Shown here one piece after another: positions 24,861 to 32,117 of a DNA stretch of 64,000 nt. The notes beneath the pieces were generated by a model. It saw only the letters and a program-made list of their open reading frames with translations, did no database searches and was not told the origin of the DNA. Position 1 is the stretch's first letter, and the number at the start of each line of letters is the position of its first letter. The stretch spans positions 46,383 through 110,382 of the forward strand of contig NZ_LLXT01000068.1 of assembly GCF_001431625.1 (NCBI RefSeq), read 5' to 3'. This stretch comes from Stenotrophomonas geniculata ATCC 19374 = JCM 13324 (GTDB lineage: Bacteria; Pseudomonadota; Gammaproteobacteria; Xanthomonadales; Xanthomonadaceae). The translations under genes were made by a program, and so were the position numbers.

Positions 24861-25568
24861 TCAATCGTCGCCAGCATCCACCACTACCTCAACCACCAAG
24901 CGACAGGCATGCGCTGCTCGGTTCCGGTGGATACGCAGCAATTGACGGCGTCTCGCCAGCGTTGCTTGCTCGAGCGCCTCCCGAACGAAATCGTCCCCAT
25001 GCAGATCCGATTTGCGCGAGTTGCAACTCACACATGCCAACACGATGTTGGATATGAAGTGGCTCCCCCCGTGATGCAGGGACACGTAGTGATCCTCGTG
25101 GCAACTGGTGGGCTCGCCTGGGCCGTTTACAGCACCACCCGGTCCCTCGAGGGATCTGTAGCAGTAGTAGCAGCGACGCTCCTGGAGTGCCAGCAGCGTC
25201 CTAATCTGCTCAGCGGTGCGCGAGCCCGGCGCCGCCTTCGACTTCAGGGCCCGGTGAAACGACGTTCGTCGACGTGTCTCTCGGACGCGGACTTTCCAAT
25301 GTACATGAAAGGTATCCAAGGGCAAGAGCACCTCCAGATCGGAGGACTGGAAGAAACGGCGAGCACCTGCCTTGCACGCCTCGTGAATGCTCCAATCCTC
25401 CAGCGTTCCGTTGCAGCGTGCGCATCGCCCATGTTGGGTAAAAAACTGCCTCAGCTCGTCGCTGATCCCAAAACGTGCATTGAGGTCCACACGCTGAAAC
25501 CGGCAACCGATCATGCCGTCGGAAAAGACCTGATCTCCCAGGCGTTCATAGGGATAACGACGGACCAT
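24861..25568 (-). CDS. HNH endonuclease-domain protein
   Basis: 235 aa from ATG 25568 behind GGCGGGGTGGG. The N-terminal half holds a zinc-ribbon-like CARCNGTLEDWSIHEAC segment and unassigned sequence. The C-terminal HNH domain reads RRCYYCYRSL, then SCHEDHYVSLHHGGSHFISN and LACVSCNSRKSD: a CxxC pair, the H-E-D-H catalytic region, and a second CxxC with the final N. Metal-dependent DNA cleavage or nicking is the usual activity. A small RHH gene precedes it on the same strand with a 46-bp gap and may regulate it. Confidence 0.8.
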   Translation of the reverse strand: MVRRYPYERLGDQVFSDGMIGCRFQRVDLNARFGISDELRQFFTQHGRCARCNGTLEDWSIHEACKAGARRFFQSSDLEVLLPLDTFHVHWKVRVRETRRRTSFHRALKSKAAPGSRTAEQIRTLLALQERRCYYCYRSLEGPGGAVNGPGEPTSCHEDHYVSLHHGGSHFISNIVLACVSCNSRKSDLHGDDFVREALEQATLARRRQLLRIHRNRAAHACRLVVEVVVDAGDD

Positions 25569-25614
25569 GCCCACCCCGCCTTTGTCAGACACCCGAGAAT
25601 GGTGCCCGCTTTCC

Positions 25615-25782
25615 CTACCGGCTGCCAGCAGAGGTCGCCCGTGGCTGGTCCAGACCTTCTCGCAGCAACAGCCGCACAAACTCGCTGGCATGCAGCCCCT
25701 CCCGGGCTGCCGCCTGTTCCAGCCGGTCTTTCAGCGCCCGAGGCACGCGAACCTCCATCTGCACGTAAGGTGGCCGGCTCAC
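25615..25782 (-). CDS. Small ribbon-helix-helix (RHH) protein
   Basis: About 55 aa from a GTG at 25782 behind GAGG; the frame is open further upstream, so a longer start is possible. The core reads VQMEVRVPRALKDRLEQAAAREGLHASEFVRLLLREGL: one strand and two helices of the Arc/CopG RHH fold, which binds DNA as a dimer. It lies directly upstream of the HNH gene on the same strand and is divergent from the larger HNH gene at 25932, so it may repress one or both. Confidence 0.6.
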   Translation of the reverse strand: MSRPPYVQMEVRVPRALKDRLEQAAAREGLHASEFVRLLLREGLDQPRATSAGSR

Positions 25783-25931
25783 GTGGACAGCCTCGCCAGG
25801 GTGAGCACCCACGCCAACGCCGAACCGGCCAGGATTTGGGCACGCAAGCGGTAATGCATCGGTAAGCCCGGCGTCGCCGCTGGAAGACGCTACGGCACAT
25901 TGCGATACTTGCGTCACATAAGGGGGAGCAC

Positions 25932-27161
25932 ATGGGTATCGAACGGGAGTTTCAGAGCTACGGCGCCCAGCTGGTCAATCGTGCGTGGGCGGTTTCCGCG
26001 GTGACCGCTGATCCACGGGAGGTGGTGGTGAGCCTCTGGCAACACAAAATCGCCACGCGCGACGGACGGTGGTTCTACGATGATTCGCTCGCGCGGTGGA
26101 ATGGCGCGGGCAAGAACTTGCTCAAGGAGCACCTGGGCGTGGCCTACCGCGAAGGGTTGCGCTTGCGGGCCGTGGTCGCGACCCAACACAACCGCGCCGA
26201 GCGCGAACGGAATCCAGACAAGGCCCCGCGCAACACGTTCAAGGCGCGCCCCGAGTGGGTGGGCCATGTGGAGCTGCTGGACGGTGACCATTTCGTGCTA
26301 GCGTTCGACCACGTCGACGAGACGGCCACTCCCCCCGCAGGAGCGAAGTATTGGCGGGTTGCCGAAGCGGTGGAAGCGATGGGGGGCGGAACGCTGGCTG
26401 AGGTGGGCGAATGGATTGAGACTCACTTCCCCTCGGACCCCCTCGCCGACTTGCGGGCCAATCTGGAGCACCTGACGGTCAACTCCCCGAGCCGCCCCCA
26501 CTACAACCGCGACCGATCCGACTGGCGCACCGACTCGGGCCACCCCCACGACCGGTTGTTCAAGATCGTGGACGCCGGTCCTCCCGAGCGGGCCCGCTAT
26601 GTGCAGTTCAACCCAGCCGTCCACGGCCATCTGGATCTCCGGAAAGGCGACGATGGGAAATGGGTGGCCGTGCCCTTGCTCCAGGACGAGCAAACGCGTG
26701 CGGAAGCGCAAGGCCAGGCCGACGCGTTCGAGCATGCACCTCCGATCGATAATGAGCACGACGCCCGGGTGTGGTCCATGCGCGGCGTTGCGCAACGCCG
26801 CGGCCAACCCTTGTTTCGCGCCCGCCTGCTTGACGCCTACGATCGCCAGTGCGCCATCACGGGGTGCTCTGCCTTGGAGGTGCTGGAAGCGGCGCACGTG
26901 CTGCCCTACAGGGGCGAACACACCAACCGCATGGACAACGGCCTACTCCTTCGTGCCGATCTCCACACCCTGTTCGATTGCCAACTGCTTTGGATCACGG
27001 CCGAGAACACGGTGGCTCTCGCTCCGGCTCTCCTGGCCACCGACTACGCTTCTCTTCAAGGCCTGCAGCTTCGTCTGCCGGTGTCCAAAGGAGATCACCC
27101 CAACCCGGCTCACCTGGCCGAGCACGCGACGGCATGCAAGACCCGCCACTCGCTGCAATAG
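25932..27161 (+). CDS. HNH endonuclease, two-domain
   Basis: 409-aa protein with a GGGGGAGC-like RBS before ATG. Residues 1-150 form an N-terminal domain (starting MGIEREFQSYGAQLVNRAWA) of unknown role. A middle region is Arg/Asp-rich. The C-terminal HNH domain reads RARLLDAYDRQCAITGCSA, LEAAHVLPYRGEHTNRMDNG, LLLRADLHTLFDCQL: the AAH-x-LPY and N-G-LLLR-DLHTLFD pattern of HNH_2-type restriction-like nucleases. It could be a modification-dependent or type IV-like nuclease. It stands alone on the plus strand; a weak hairpin follows at 27257-27273. Confidence 0.82.
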   Translation: MGIEREFQSYGAQLVNRAWAVSAVTADPREVVVSLWQHKIATRDGRWFYDDSLARWNGAGKNLLKEHLGVAYREGLRLRAVVATQHNRAERERNPDKAPRNTFKARPEWVGHVELLDGDHFVLAFDHVDETATPPAGAKYWRVAEAVEAMGGGTLAEVGEWIETHFPSDPLADLRANLEHLTVNSPSRPHYNRDRSDWRTDSGHPHDRLFKIVDAGPPERARYVQFNPAVHGHLDLRKGDDGKWVAVPLLQDEQTRAEAQGQADAFEHAPPIDNEHDARVWSMRGVAQRRGQPLFRARLLDAYDRQCAITGCSALEVLEAAHVLPYRGEHTNRMDNGLLLRADLHTLFDCQLLWITAENTVALAPALLATDYASLQGLQLRLPVSKGDHPNPAHLAEHATACKTRHSLQ

Positions 27162-27256
27162 GTCCAGGGCTCAGCGAAGCATGATCCGAAGACGCCGACC
27201 CAACCTGGGCACTGCAGTACCTCCCAAACGAACCGGCCGACACACCGATGAAACAA

Positions 27257-27273
27257 AGCCCCTTGTGGGGGCT
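27257..27273 (+). terminator. Weak hairpin after the HNH gene
   Basis: AGCCCC-TTG-TGGGGGCT can form a short stem about 95 bp after the HNH stop, without a T tract. Confidence 0.3.
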
Positions 27274-27399
27274 CCGGGGGTCGGCGCTTGAGTGGGGATC
27301 CTCGCCCCCGTCTCCCGTTTCCGGCTGAGATAGCCTAGACGGCACCCCATGGTTACGAAAGCCTTACGGACCGCCATCGGTGGCCATGAGTGTCGGATG

Positions 27400-27807
27400 T
27401 CAGACTTCTTCCCGGACCGCGTCGGATTTCTCAGCCAGCCACTGCTCAACGGTTTTGCCTTTGAGCTCGTGAGCAAAGTCACTGGCGCACAGCATTCTCT
27501 CGTCTTGCCTTATGTTTGCGACGGCATGGGCGGCCAGGATGGAAGCGGCTTGGAGGTGCTGCTTGGTGCGACCGCGCTCCGACCAATCGTTCGGCAGCGC
27601 CTTTAGCGCGCCCAGGGCTTCCTTTCCAGAGAGGTATTGAAGGCAGGTCAGCATGGACCACTGAAGCCCGACTTCTTCTCGCAACCAGCGCCCAGCCGCC
27701 TTCTCGTCAAGGCGGCCCTCCATGGTGTCCAGGAGTGCGTGGGCCGCTGCAATGGCCTTGCCTTGGGGCGAGAGCCGGCTCTTCTTCTTGGGGAACAGGC
27801 CGCGCAT
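27400..27807 (-). CDS. Hypothetical protein, 135 aa
   Basis: Starts MRGLFPKKKSRLSPQGKAIAAA and continues as a helical protein (LLDTMEGRLDEKAAGRWL, TCLQYLSGKEALGALKAL). No membrane segment or signal. It begins 2 bp after the stop of the H-NS gene on the same strand, so the two are almost certainly co-transcribed. No family recognised. The tight linkage suggests a role with the H-NS protein. Confidence 0.55.
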   Translation of the reverse strand: MRGLFPKKKSRLSPQGKAIAAAHALLDTMEGRLDEKAAGRWLREEVGLQWSMLTCLQYLSGKEALGALKALPNDWSERGRTKQHLQAASILAAHAVANIRQDERMLCASDFAHELKGKTVEQWLAEKSDAVREEV

Positions 27808-27809
27808 GA

Positions 27810-28328
27810 TCAGACCTTCTTGCTGGCCTTCTTGGCGACGGCTTTCTTCGCAAGTTTCTTGACGGCCTTCTGGGCGGCCTTCTTCACCGGCTTGCCCGCC
27901 TTCTTGGCAACCTTAGCGCGCGCCTTGTTCACCGTACCTCCGGCCGGGGGGAACTTCGCTCCGGGGTTGGCCTGAGCCCACGCCTTGCCCTCGGCGGACT
28001 TGGCCCACGCGGTGAAGGCCTTGGGGGCCAACCCCCGACCAGCCCACGTCTCACCGCTTGGGAGGCGATACTTCGGCGCCACCTTGCCCAGCTTGCGGCC
28101 CTTGAGGGGACCCGCGGCAGCCTTGGCGGGACGCGCCGGCTTGGCGTCGATCGTTTCCCCGATGAGCTTGGCCACCTGCCGCCGCTGGGCCGGACTGAGG
28201 ACCTTCGCATACTTCTGGAGGACCGCCAGGGCTTTGGGCACCTCACCGTCGCGCTTCTCGACCAGCTTCTTCTGGGCTTCGAGCTGTTTGATTTCGGCGT
28301 TGAGGGATTTCAGGGTGGTTAGGGCCAA
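27810..28328 (-). CDS. H-NS family protein with histone-H1-like Lys/Ala tail
   Basis: 172 aa. The N-terminal coiled coil is TTLKSLNAEIKQLEAQKKLV. The DNA-binding motif is KVAPKYRLPSGETWAGRGLA, the H-NS C-terminal signature. After it come about 60 extra residues: Ala/Lys-rich repeats such as KKAGKPVKKAAQKAVKKLAKK and AVAKKASKK, like eukaryotic histone H1 or bacterial AlgP/HU-tailed proteins. The tail should strengthen non-specific DNA binding. It is the second, distinct H-NS homologue of the island. The gene is followed by a 135-aa protein gene after 2 bp. Confidence 0.88.
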   Translation of the reverse strand: MALTTLKSLNAEIKQLEAQKKLVEKRDGEVPKALAVLQKYAKVLSPAQRRQVAKLIGETIDAKPARPAKAAAGPLKGRKLGKVAPKYRLPSGETWAGRGLAPKAFTAWAKSAEGKAWAQANPGAKFPPAGGTVNKARAKVAKKAGKPVKKAAQKAVKKLAKKAVAKKASKKV

Positions 28329-28405
28329 GGGGCACCTCCGTTCAAGGGAGCCATGGGTTATAGCTCATAGGCTGGGTAGAGGCCAAATAGTGGCCGGAAG
28401 TTAGA

Positions 28406-28948
28406 TTACGGGCGCATAGCCGCCACGCGACTCATCTGCTCGATACGGGACAGGACGAAGTGACGCTTGGCTTGCCTCAGATGGCAGTAGGCCAATACGC
28501 ACCGGGACGCATGGCTGGCGCGGTGCAGGTGCGTCAACTCCAAGGACGTCACGGTGCGCCACTGCGGCACCTGCCCTTCCTTCGTGTAGAGGAATCGAAC
28601 ATCGCTGCCTTCCTCCATCACTTGGCGAATCTCCATCGACACCGGATCGATGAACGCGGCCATGGGGTCATGCCTCTGGCGCCGAAACGCCCCGTTGCGC
28701 CAAGCCGGCACCAGAAAAATCGCCAAGCCAGCCGCGATGGGAAGCGCGCGTTTCCACCATGGGGTGGGGTCGCGCCCAGGCAAAACGCCACCGTGGTGTG
28801 AACACGCACCGGTTTCCCCGATAGAGGGCGAGTGCCAACCGTCGGCACACCGCGACGGTAAGTTGGGTTCGTCAAGCAATGCGAACAGCAGACCGCCCAC
28901 TGCGAGGGCCAACACCAACGCGCCGATCTCGCGCTCGCTGAAACGCAT
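28406..28948 (-). CDS. Membrane protein with DUF3761-like and WYL-like domains
   Basis: 180 aa. A first membrane helix (IGALVLALAVGGLLFALL) is followed by CADGWHSPSIGETGACSHHG, which matches the small Cys/His motif of DUF3761. A second helix (ALPIAAGLAIFLVPAW) follows, and then a C-terminal domain with IRQVMEEGSDVRFLYTKEGQ, WRTVTSLELTHL, CVLAYCHLRQAKRHFVLSRI. That is the strand pattern of a WYL domain (ligand-sensing in CRISPR- and defence-associated regulators), here without an HTH. The order external motif-TM-cytoplasmic WYL would suit a membrane sensor. Confidence 0.6.
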   Translation of the reverse strand: MRFSEREIGALVLALAVGGLLFALLDEPNLPSRCADGWHSPSIGETGACSHHGGVLPGRDPTPWWKRALPIAAGLAIFLVPAWRNGAFRRQRHDPMAAFIDPVSMEIRQVMEEGSDVRFLYTKEGQVPQWRTVTSLELTHLHRASHASRCVLAYCHLRQAKRHFVLSRIEQMSRVAAMRP

Positions 28949-29032
28949 CAGGCTGTGGCCTTGACGAGCTCGTAATACGGCGCGCGCCTATCGTGAAAAG
29001 CCCTCGCTTCGTCTTCGTCAGAGTGGCACATG

Positions 29033-29977
29033 TCAAAGCCCTCTCGCCGCAATACGGGCGCTCAGGTCATCTGCGAAGGCCAGCACGGCGTCCGCCAGGG
29101 CCTCCACCTCGGCGGTGGTCGCATAGACGGCCTCGGTGCGATCCTTGTTCTGCCCGAACCGATGAACGATGTCATGTCGTTTCGACGCGGCTGCAGTGAA
29201 GCCATACGTGTCATGGCTAGGCATCTCTACGTCCAACAGAGCCGCGAGGAACGGCCAGTTGCTGCGCCAGCGATGCCAGACCATGTCTTTCATGCCGTTG
29301 TGGATCCGCTGTCGTCGCCCTTCCATTTCCATCTGTTCTCCGCCCACCATGTCTTTCAACCGGCGATCACTCGAGAAGGATGCCCGTGCGGCCACCAGAC
29401 GGTCGACGCTGCCAGCCTCGTTGGCCAGCCACCACACAGCCGTTTCCCACAGGAAAGTTTCCAGTGCGGTGATCAGAGCGGCGTAAACCAAGTTCCTTGC
29501 CTGAAACTTGCCGGGCTCGGGCCCTTCCATCTGCAGCACCAACATCAGATCGCCCGACCGTTTCCGGAGATCTTGGATGGGGCTGTCGGCGGTTTCGACC
29601 TCAACATCCCAGTCTTCCTCGGCGGTGAGCGCTGTCGGTGCCAACTCATCACCTATCTCGGTGAAGATGTCGGCCACCAGCTGCTCGATCGTGTCGAAGT
29701 CGGCAACCCCTTCAAAGCGCTCCATGAGCACGTCGCGGGGATGCCAGGGACCACCGCGGGTGTAGATGTAGCCCACTTCGGAGTTATAGGGGGTTTCGTT
29801 AGCCGGATCGCAGTAACGGGCCATCAGCCAGTGCCGCATCGCGACCGATTGCTGCTCGGGATCGGCTGCGCGCAACCAGTCGTCATCGATCTCGCAGGTG
29901 TCCAGGTCGCTGAAAGCCTCCGAATCAACCTCCGGCAATTCGTCGTCCAACCCCATCATTCGCTTAGAAAGACTCAC
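29033..29977 (-). CDS. Hypothetical protein with HEPN-like C-terminal motif
   Basis: 314 aa; GTG start at 29977 behind GGAGGGG. The acidic N-terminal 60 residues lead to a segment with YCDPANETPYNSEVGYIYTR. A helical domain starts at ARNLVYAALITALETFLWET. The C-terminal part carries SKRHDIVHRFGQNKDRT, where R-H-D-I-V-H fits the R-x4-H catalytic motif of HEPN domains, in helices spaced as in that fold. HEPN proteins are commonly RNases or tRNA-targeting toxins. No obvious partner; the flanks are an intergenic gap of about 390 bp and a WYL-membrane gene. Confidence 0.6.
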   Translation of the reverse strand: MSLSKRMMGLDDELPEVDSEAFSDLDTCEIDDDWLRAADPEQQSVAMRHWLMARYCDPANETPYNSEVGYIYTRGGPWHPRDVLMERFEGVADFDTIEQLVADIFTEIGDELAPTALTAEEDWDVEVETADSPIQDLRKRSGDLMLVLQMEGPEPGKFQARNLVYAALITALETFLWETAVWWLANEAGSVDRLVAARASFSSDRRLKDMVGGEQMEMEGRRQRIHNGMKDMVWHRWRSNWPFLAALLDVEMPSHDTYGFTAAASKRHDIVHRFGQNKDRTEAVYATTAEVEALADAVLAFADDLSARIAARGL

Positions 29978-30369
29978 TGCCCCTCCTCAATGCCACCAAG
30001 TTGCACCCGTGCCGGCGCAACATAATGTTGATCCAACGGTTCACGGAATCGATGTGGTCACCCGCCTCGTTTTCAGTCACATCGGCGTCTCCGACCAACG
30101 CCATCCAAAATTATCCGTCCGTAAGAAAACGAAGTTAGCAGCTCTTGAAACCAGGCTTCCAAGGAGTAGAGCTGGCCATCAATTGGTCAAGGGCAGTCCA
30201 AGGGCACTTATGACACATCTTGACACCCACCGCCTTGGAGAGCGATAACTCCGTTGCCGCGAGGGGAAATACCCCCGGCGTATTGCCTACTTAGCTCAAG
30301 GCAACAGGTTCCCGAACCGATCGCACAAGCGACGACGGGATGGTTTTTCCTGTCTTTTGAGATCTAAGC
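29978..30369. other. Intergenic stretch, no gene seen
   Basis: About 390 bp between the HEPN-like gene (minus) and an HNH gene (plus). I see no supported reading frame or strong hairpin. It should hold the divergent promoters of both genes. Confidence 0.5.
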
Positions 30370-30744
30370 ATGGCCAAACTCCAACGCTTGAGAACCGCCG
30401 CTTTCCACACCCAGAAGGGCCGCTGCTGCTATTGCAGCTTGCCAATGTGGAACGTCTCTCCCGATGAACTAAAGCCGTTCGGCCTGCGCGCTAAAACGGC
30501 CACGCCGCTCCGTTGCACCGCCGAACACCTGCTGGCCCAGCAAGAGGGCGGCAAGGACGTGGCCGGCAACATCGCTGCCGCCTGCTGGCTTTGCAACACA
30601 CGCCGGCACAAACGCAAATCGCCGCCCACCCCCGAGGCTTACCGCGCCTTCGTGCAGAAACGTCTAGCTAAGGGCAAGTGGCACCCGCCGGTGGTGGCCA
30701 GACTACGTGTCAAAGCACCTGGAACGCCACCACCCGCCGGATGA
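30370..30744 (+). CDS. Small HNH endonuclease
   Basis: 124 aa. A compact HNH nuclease: HTQKGRCCYCSLPMWN (CxxC), TPLRCTAEHLLAQQEGGKDV (E-H-L-x-P-like catalytic region), NIAAACWLCNTRRHKRK (second CxxC and N). The tail is Pro/Lys-rich. Such small HNH proteins occur in mobile elements and restriction-related loci. The last 35 bp overlap tail-to-tail with a candidate RHH gene on the other strand. Confidence 0.8.
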   Translation: MAKLQRLRTAAFHTQKGRCCYCSLPMWNVSPDELKPFGLRAKTATPLRCTAEHLLAQQEGGKDVAGNIAAACWLCNTRRHKRKSPPTPEAYRAFVQKRLAKGKWHPPVVARLRVKAPGTPPPAG

Positions 30745-30826
30745 GCTCCGCTACGCTCACGCTCTGGCGCTGCGCCTCGCGGCGGACGCGGTCGTGCAGG
30801 TCTCGGGAAGCCCGGATGGGCGGCAA
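30710..30826 (-). CDS. Candidate tiny RHH protein
   Basis: The minus-strand frame reads LPPIRASRDLHDRVRREAQR, then QSVSVAELIRRVVAF: a complete ribbon-helix-helix core. A TTG start at 30826 behind AGGGA gives about 38 residues; the frame is open further upstream. Against it: the rare start codon, overlap with the HNH gene end, and coding potential on the other strand. It is divergent from the ankyrin gene. Confidence 0.4.
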   Translation of the reverse strand: MPPIRASRDLHDRVRREAQRQSVSVAELIRRVVAFQVL

Positions 30827-30871
30827 GCGGTCGTCCCTAGGGCCGGCGACTGGAGAGTGCAACAGCTGGGG

Positions 30872-31444
30872 ATGCGCCAGGTAGGCGGTGAGCCATTGGC
30901 GCACGACGCCCGTGGCTACACGCCGGTCCACGTCGCCCTGCTCACCGCCGACACACCGACCGTTCGCGCGTTGCTGGACAACGGTGCTGATCCGTTGGTG
31001 ACCACGAAGCTGGCCCAAGCCCGGAACATGGGCGCCAAGACTCTGGTTGCATATCGCCACGGTCGGGCGCACGCGCAGCCACCGGGCAGCCGAGAGCGTG
31101 ACGCCGAGTTCGCCGTGTGCAAAGCAGTGGACCGCCTGTGGGATGAGCGCGGCGCGCCGGCTACCGAGGACGACACCCACTGGTGGATGAAAGGGGGTCG
31201 AGGACGCGGCGGACATAGCTGCCCTACAGGGGCGTCCGTGGAAGGCTGCGGGGTAGCAGAGGCTGGTCTACGATGTGGCCATGCCCGTCTCCGACCACCT
31301 CGCCATCCCTCTGTTTCGAGCATTTGCCCTGCTCGAATACCAGCTCAAGCGCCGCCAGGCATTTCTGAGGGCGGATCGGCATGGCAATGCAATGGTGGAC
31401 TGGTCCGAAGTGAAGGCAGCAGTGGACGGTTTTCCAGCCGCTGA
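30872..31444 (+). CDS. Ankyrin-repeat protein, end uncertain
   Basis: The start is ATG 30872 or GTG 30857. One clear ankyrin repeat is seen: GYTPVHVALLTADTPTVRAL, then LDNGADPLVTTKLAQ and NMGAKTLVAYRHG. A helical segment follows (ERDAEFAVCKAVDRLWDERG) to HWWMKGG near 31200. After that the translation becomes Gly/Arg-rich and runs on into the next gene, overlapping it by 160 bp. The native stop near 31210 has probably been lost. Ankyrin repeats mediate protein binding. Confidence 0.5.
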   Translation: MRQVGGEPLAHDARGYTPVHVALLTADTPTVRALLDNGADPLVTTKLAQARNMGAKTLVAYRHGRAHAQPPGSRERDAEFAVCKAVDRLWDERGAPATEDDTHWWMKGGRGRGGHSCPTGASVEGCGVAEAGLRCGHARLRPPRHPSVSSICPARIPAQAPPGISEGGSAWQCNGGLVRSEGSSGRFSSR

Positions 31445-31781
31445 CTTCGTCTTGCAGCTCGACGCCTTCACCCGACAGAAGGTGCTCGAGAGGGCACGTG
31501 AGCGACCAAGAGTTCAAGTGGTCGTCAATGCGGGGGGCCGGCGGAAGGCAACCTTCGAACCACGCCCACTGCAGCCACCGAATGAAGCTCGATCCGACGC
31601 TCGCGCCTTAGTGGAAGCGGCCAAGCGCGTGCGCAACAACCTATTCCACGGCGGCAAAGAAGATCCGGGCGAGCAACCTTTCGACGGCGACGACGATGAG
31701 TGGGGCGACGCCGCACTCGACGTCGCACGGACGCTGCTCACGCTCGTGGACCGAGGAGCGTTCGGGCCACCCGATCCCTAA
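31281..31781 (+). CDS. HEPN-domain protein
   Basis: 166 aa from ATG 31281 (GTG 31275 also possible). The protein is helical: HLAIPLFRAFALLEYQLKRR begins the first helix, and KRVRNNLFHGGKEDPGE carries the diagnostic HEPN motif R-N-N-L-F-H (R-x4-H) followed by the GGK typical of this subgroup. The usual role is an RNase toxin or abortive-infection effector. The preceding gene encodes an ankyrin protein that overlaps its start, so they may be co-expressed. Confidence 0.75.
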   Translation: MPVSDHLAIPLFRAFALLEYQLKRRQAFLRADRHGNAMVDWSEVKAAVDGFPAADFVLQLDAFTRQKVLERARERPRVQVVVNAGGRRKATFEPRPLQPPNEARSDARALVEAAKRVRNNLFHGGKEDPGEQPFDGDDDEWGDAALDVARTLLTLVDRGAFGPPDP

Positions 31782-31880
31782 ACGTTTGCGCGTGGAACCG
31801 CCCCGACCAGCGCCCCATCGGTTTCACGGCCCACGCCTCCCATAATGGGGCAAGGGGTTGGGCGGCTGTCCAGCCAGCAG

Positions 31881-32117
31881 TTACATGAGGGGCCGCCCAC
31901 GGGTAGGCGCGGCCTTCAACTCGTCAGCCACTTCCCTTTGCAGCGCTTTCCGCTCCCTCCTTGCCTTGCGACGCATGTTCCGTTGCTCCTCGGCTTCCTG
32001 TTTCGCTTTTTGTTGCTCAAGGCAGTTTTTCAATCGTTCTGCGCGATGATTTTTTACCCACGGGTCGTTTTGGTGCTCGATCAGCCACTCGCATGACTCC
32101 ATGTCCAAGTTCGCCAT
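31881..32117 (-). CDS. Small basic coiled-coil protein
   Basis: 78 aa from ATG 32117, which has GGAG 8 bases upstream. It starts MANLDMESCEWLIEHQNDPW and continues as a highly charged helix (NCLEQQKAKQEAEEQRNMRR, KARRERKALQREVADELK), likely a coiled coil. No family recognised. Its 5' end overlaps the 5' end of the divergent umuC-like gene by 17 bp, an unusual arrangement. Confidence 0.5.
   Translation of the reverse strand: MANLDMESCEWLIEHQNDPWVKNHRAERLKNCLEQQKAKQEAEEQRNMRRKARRERKALQREVADELKAAPTRGRPLM

Noticed and set aside
30707..31444. Full 245-aa frame starting from a GTG at 30707 for the ankyrin protein
   Set aside because: The first 50 residues have no family character and overlap a better RHH frame on the other strand; later GTG/ATG starts are preferred.
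31881..32117. UmuD-like protein divergent from the UmuC-like gene
   Set aside because: The product is a charged coiled coil without the Ser/Lys protease dyad or LexA-like fold of UmuD.
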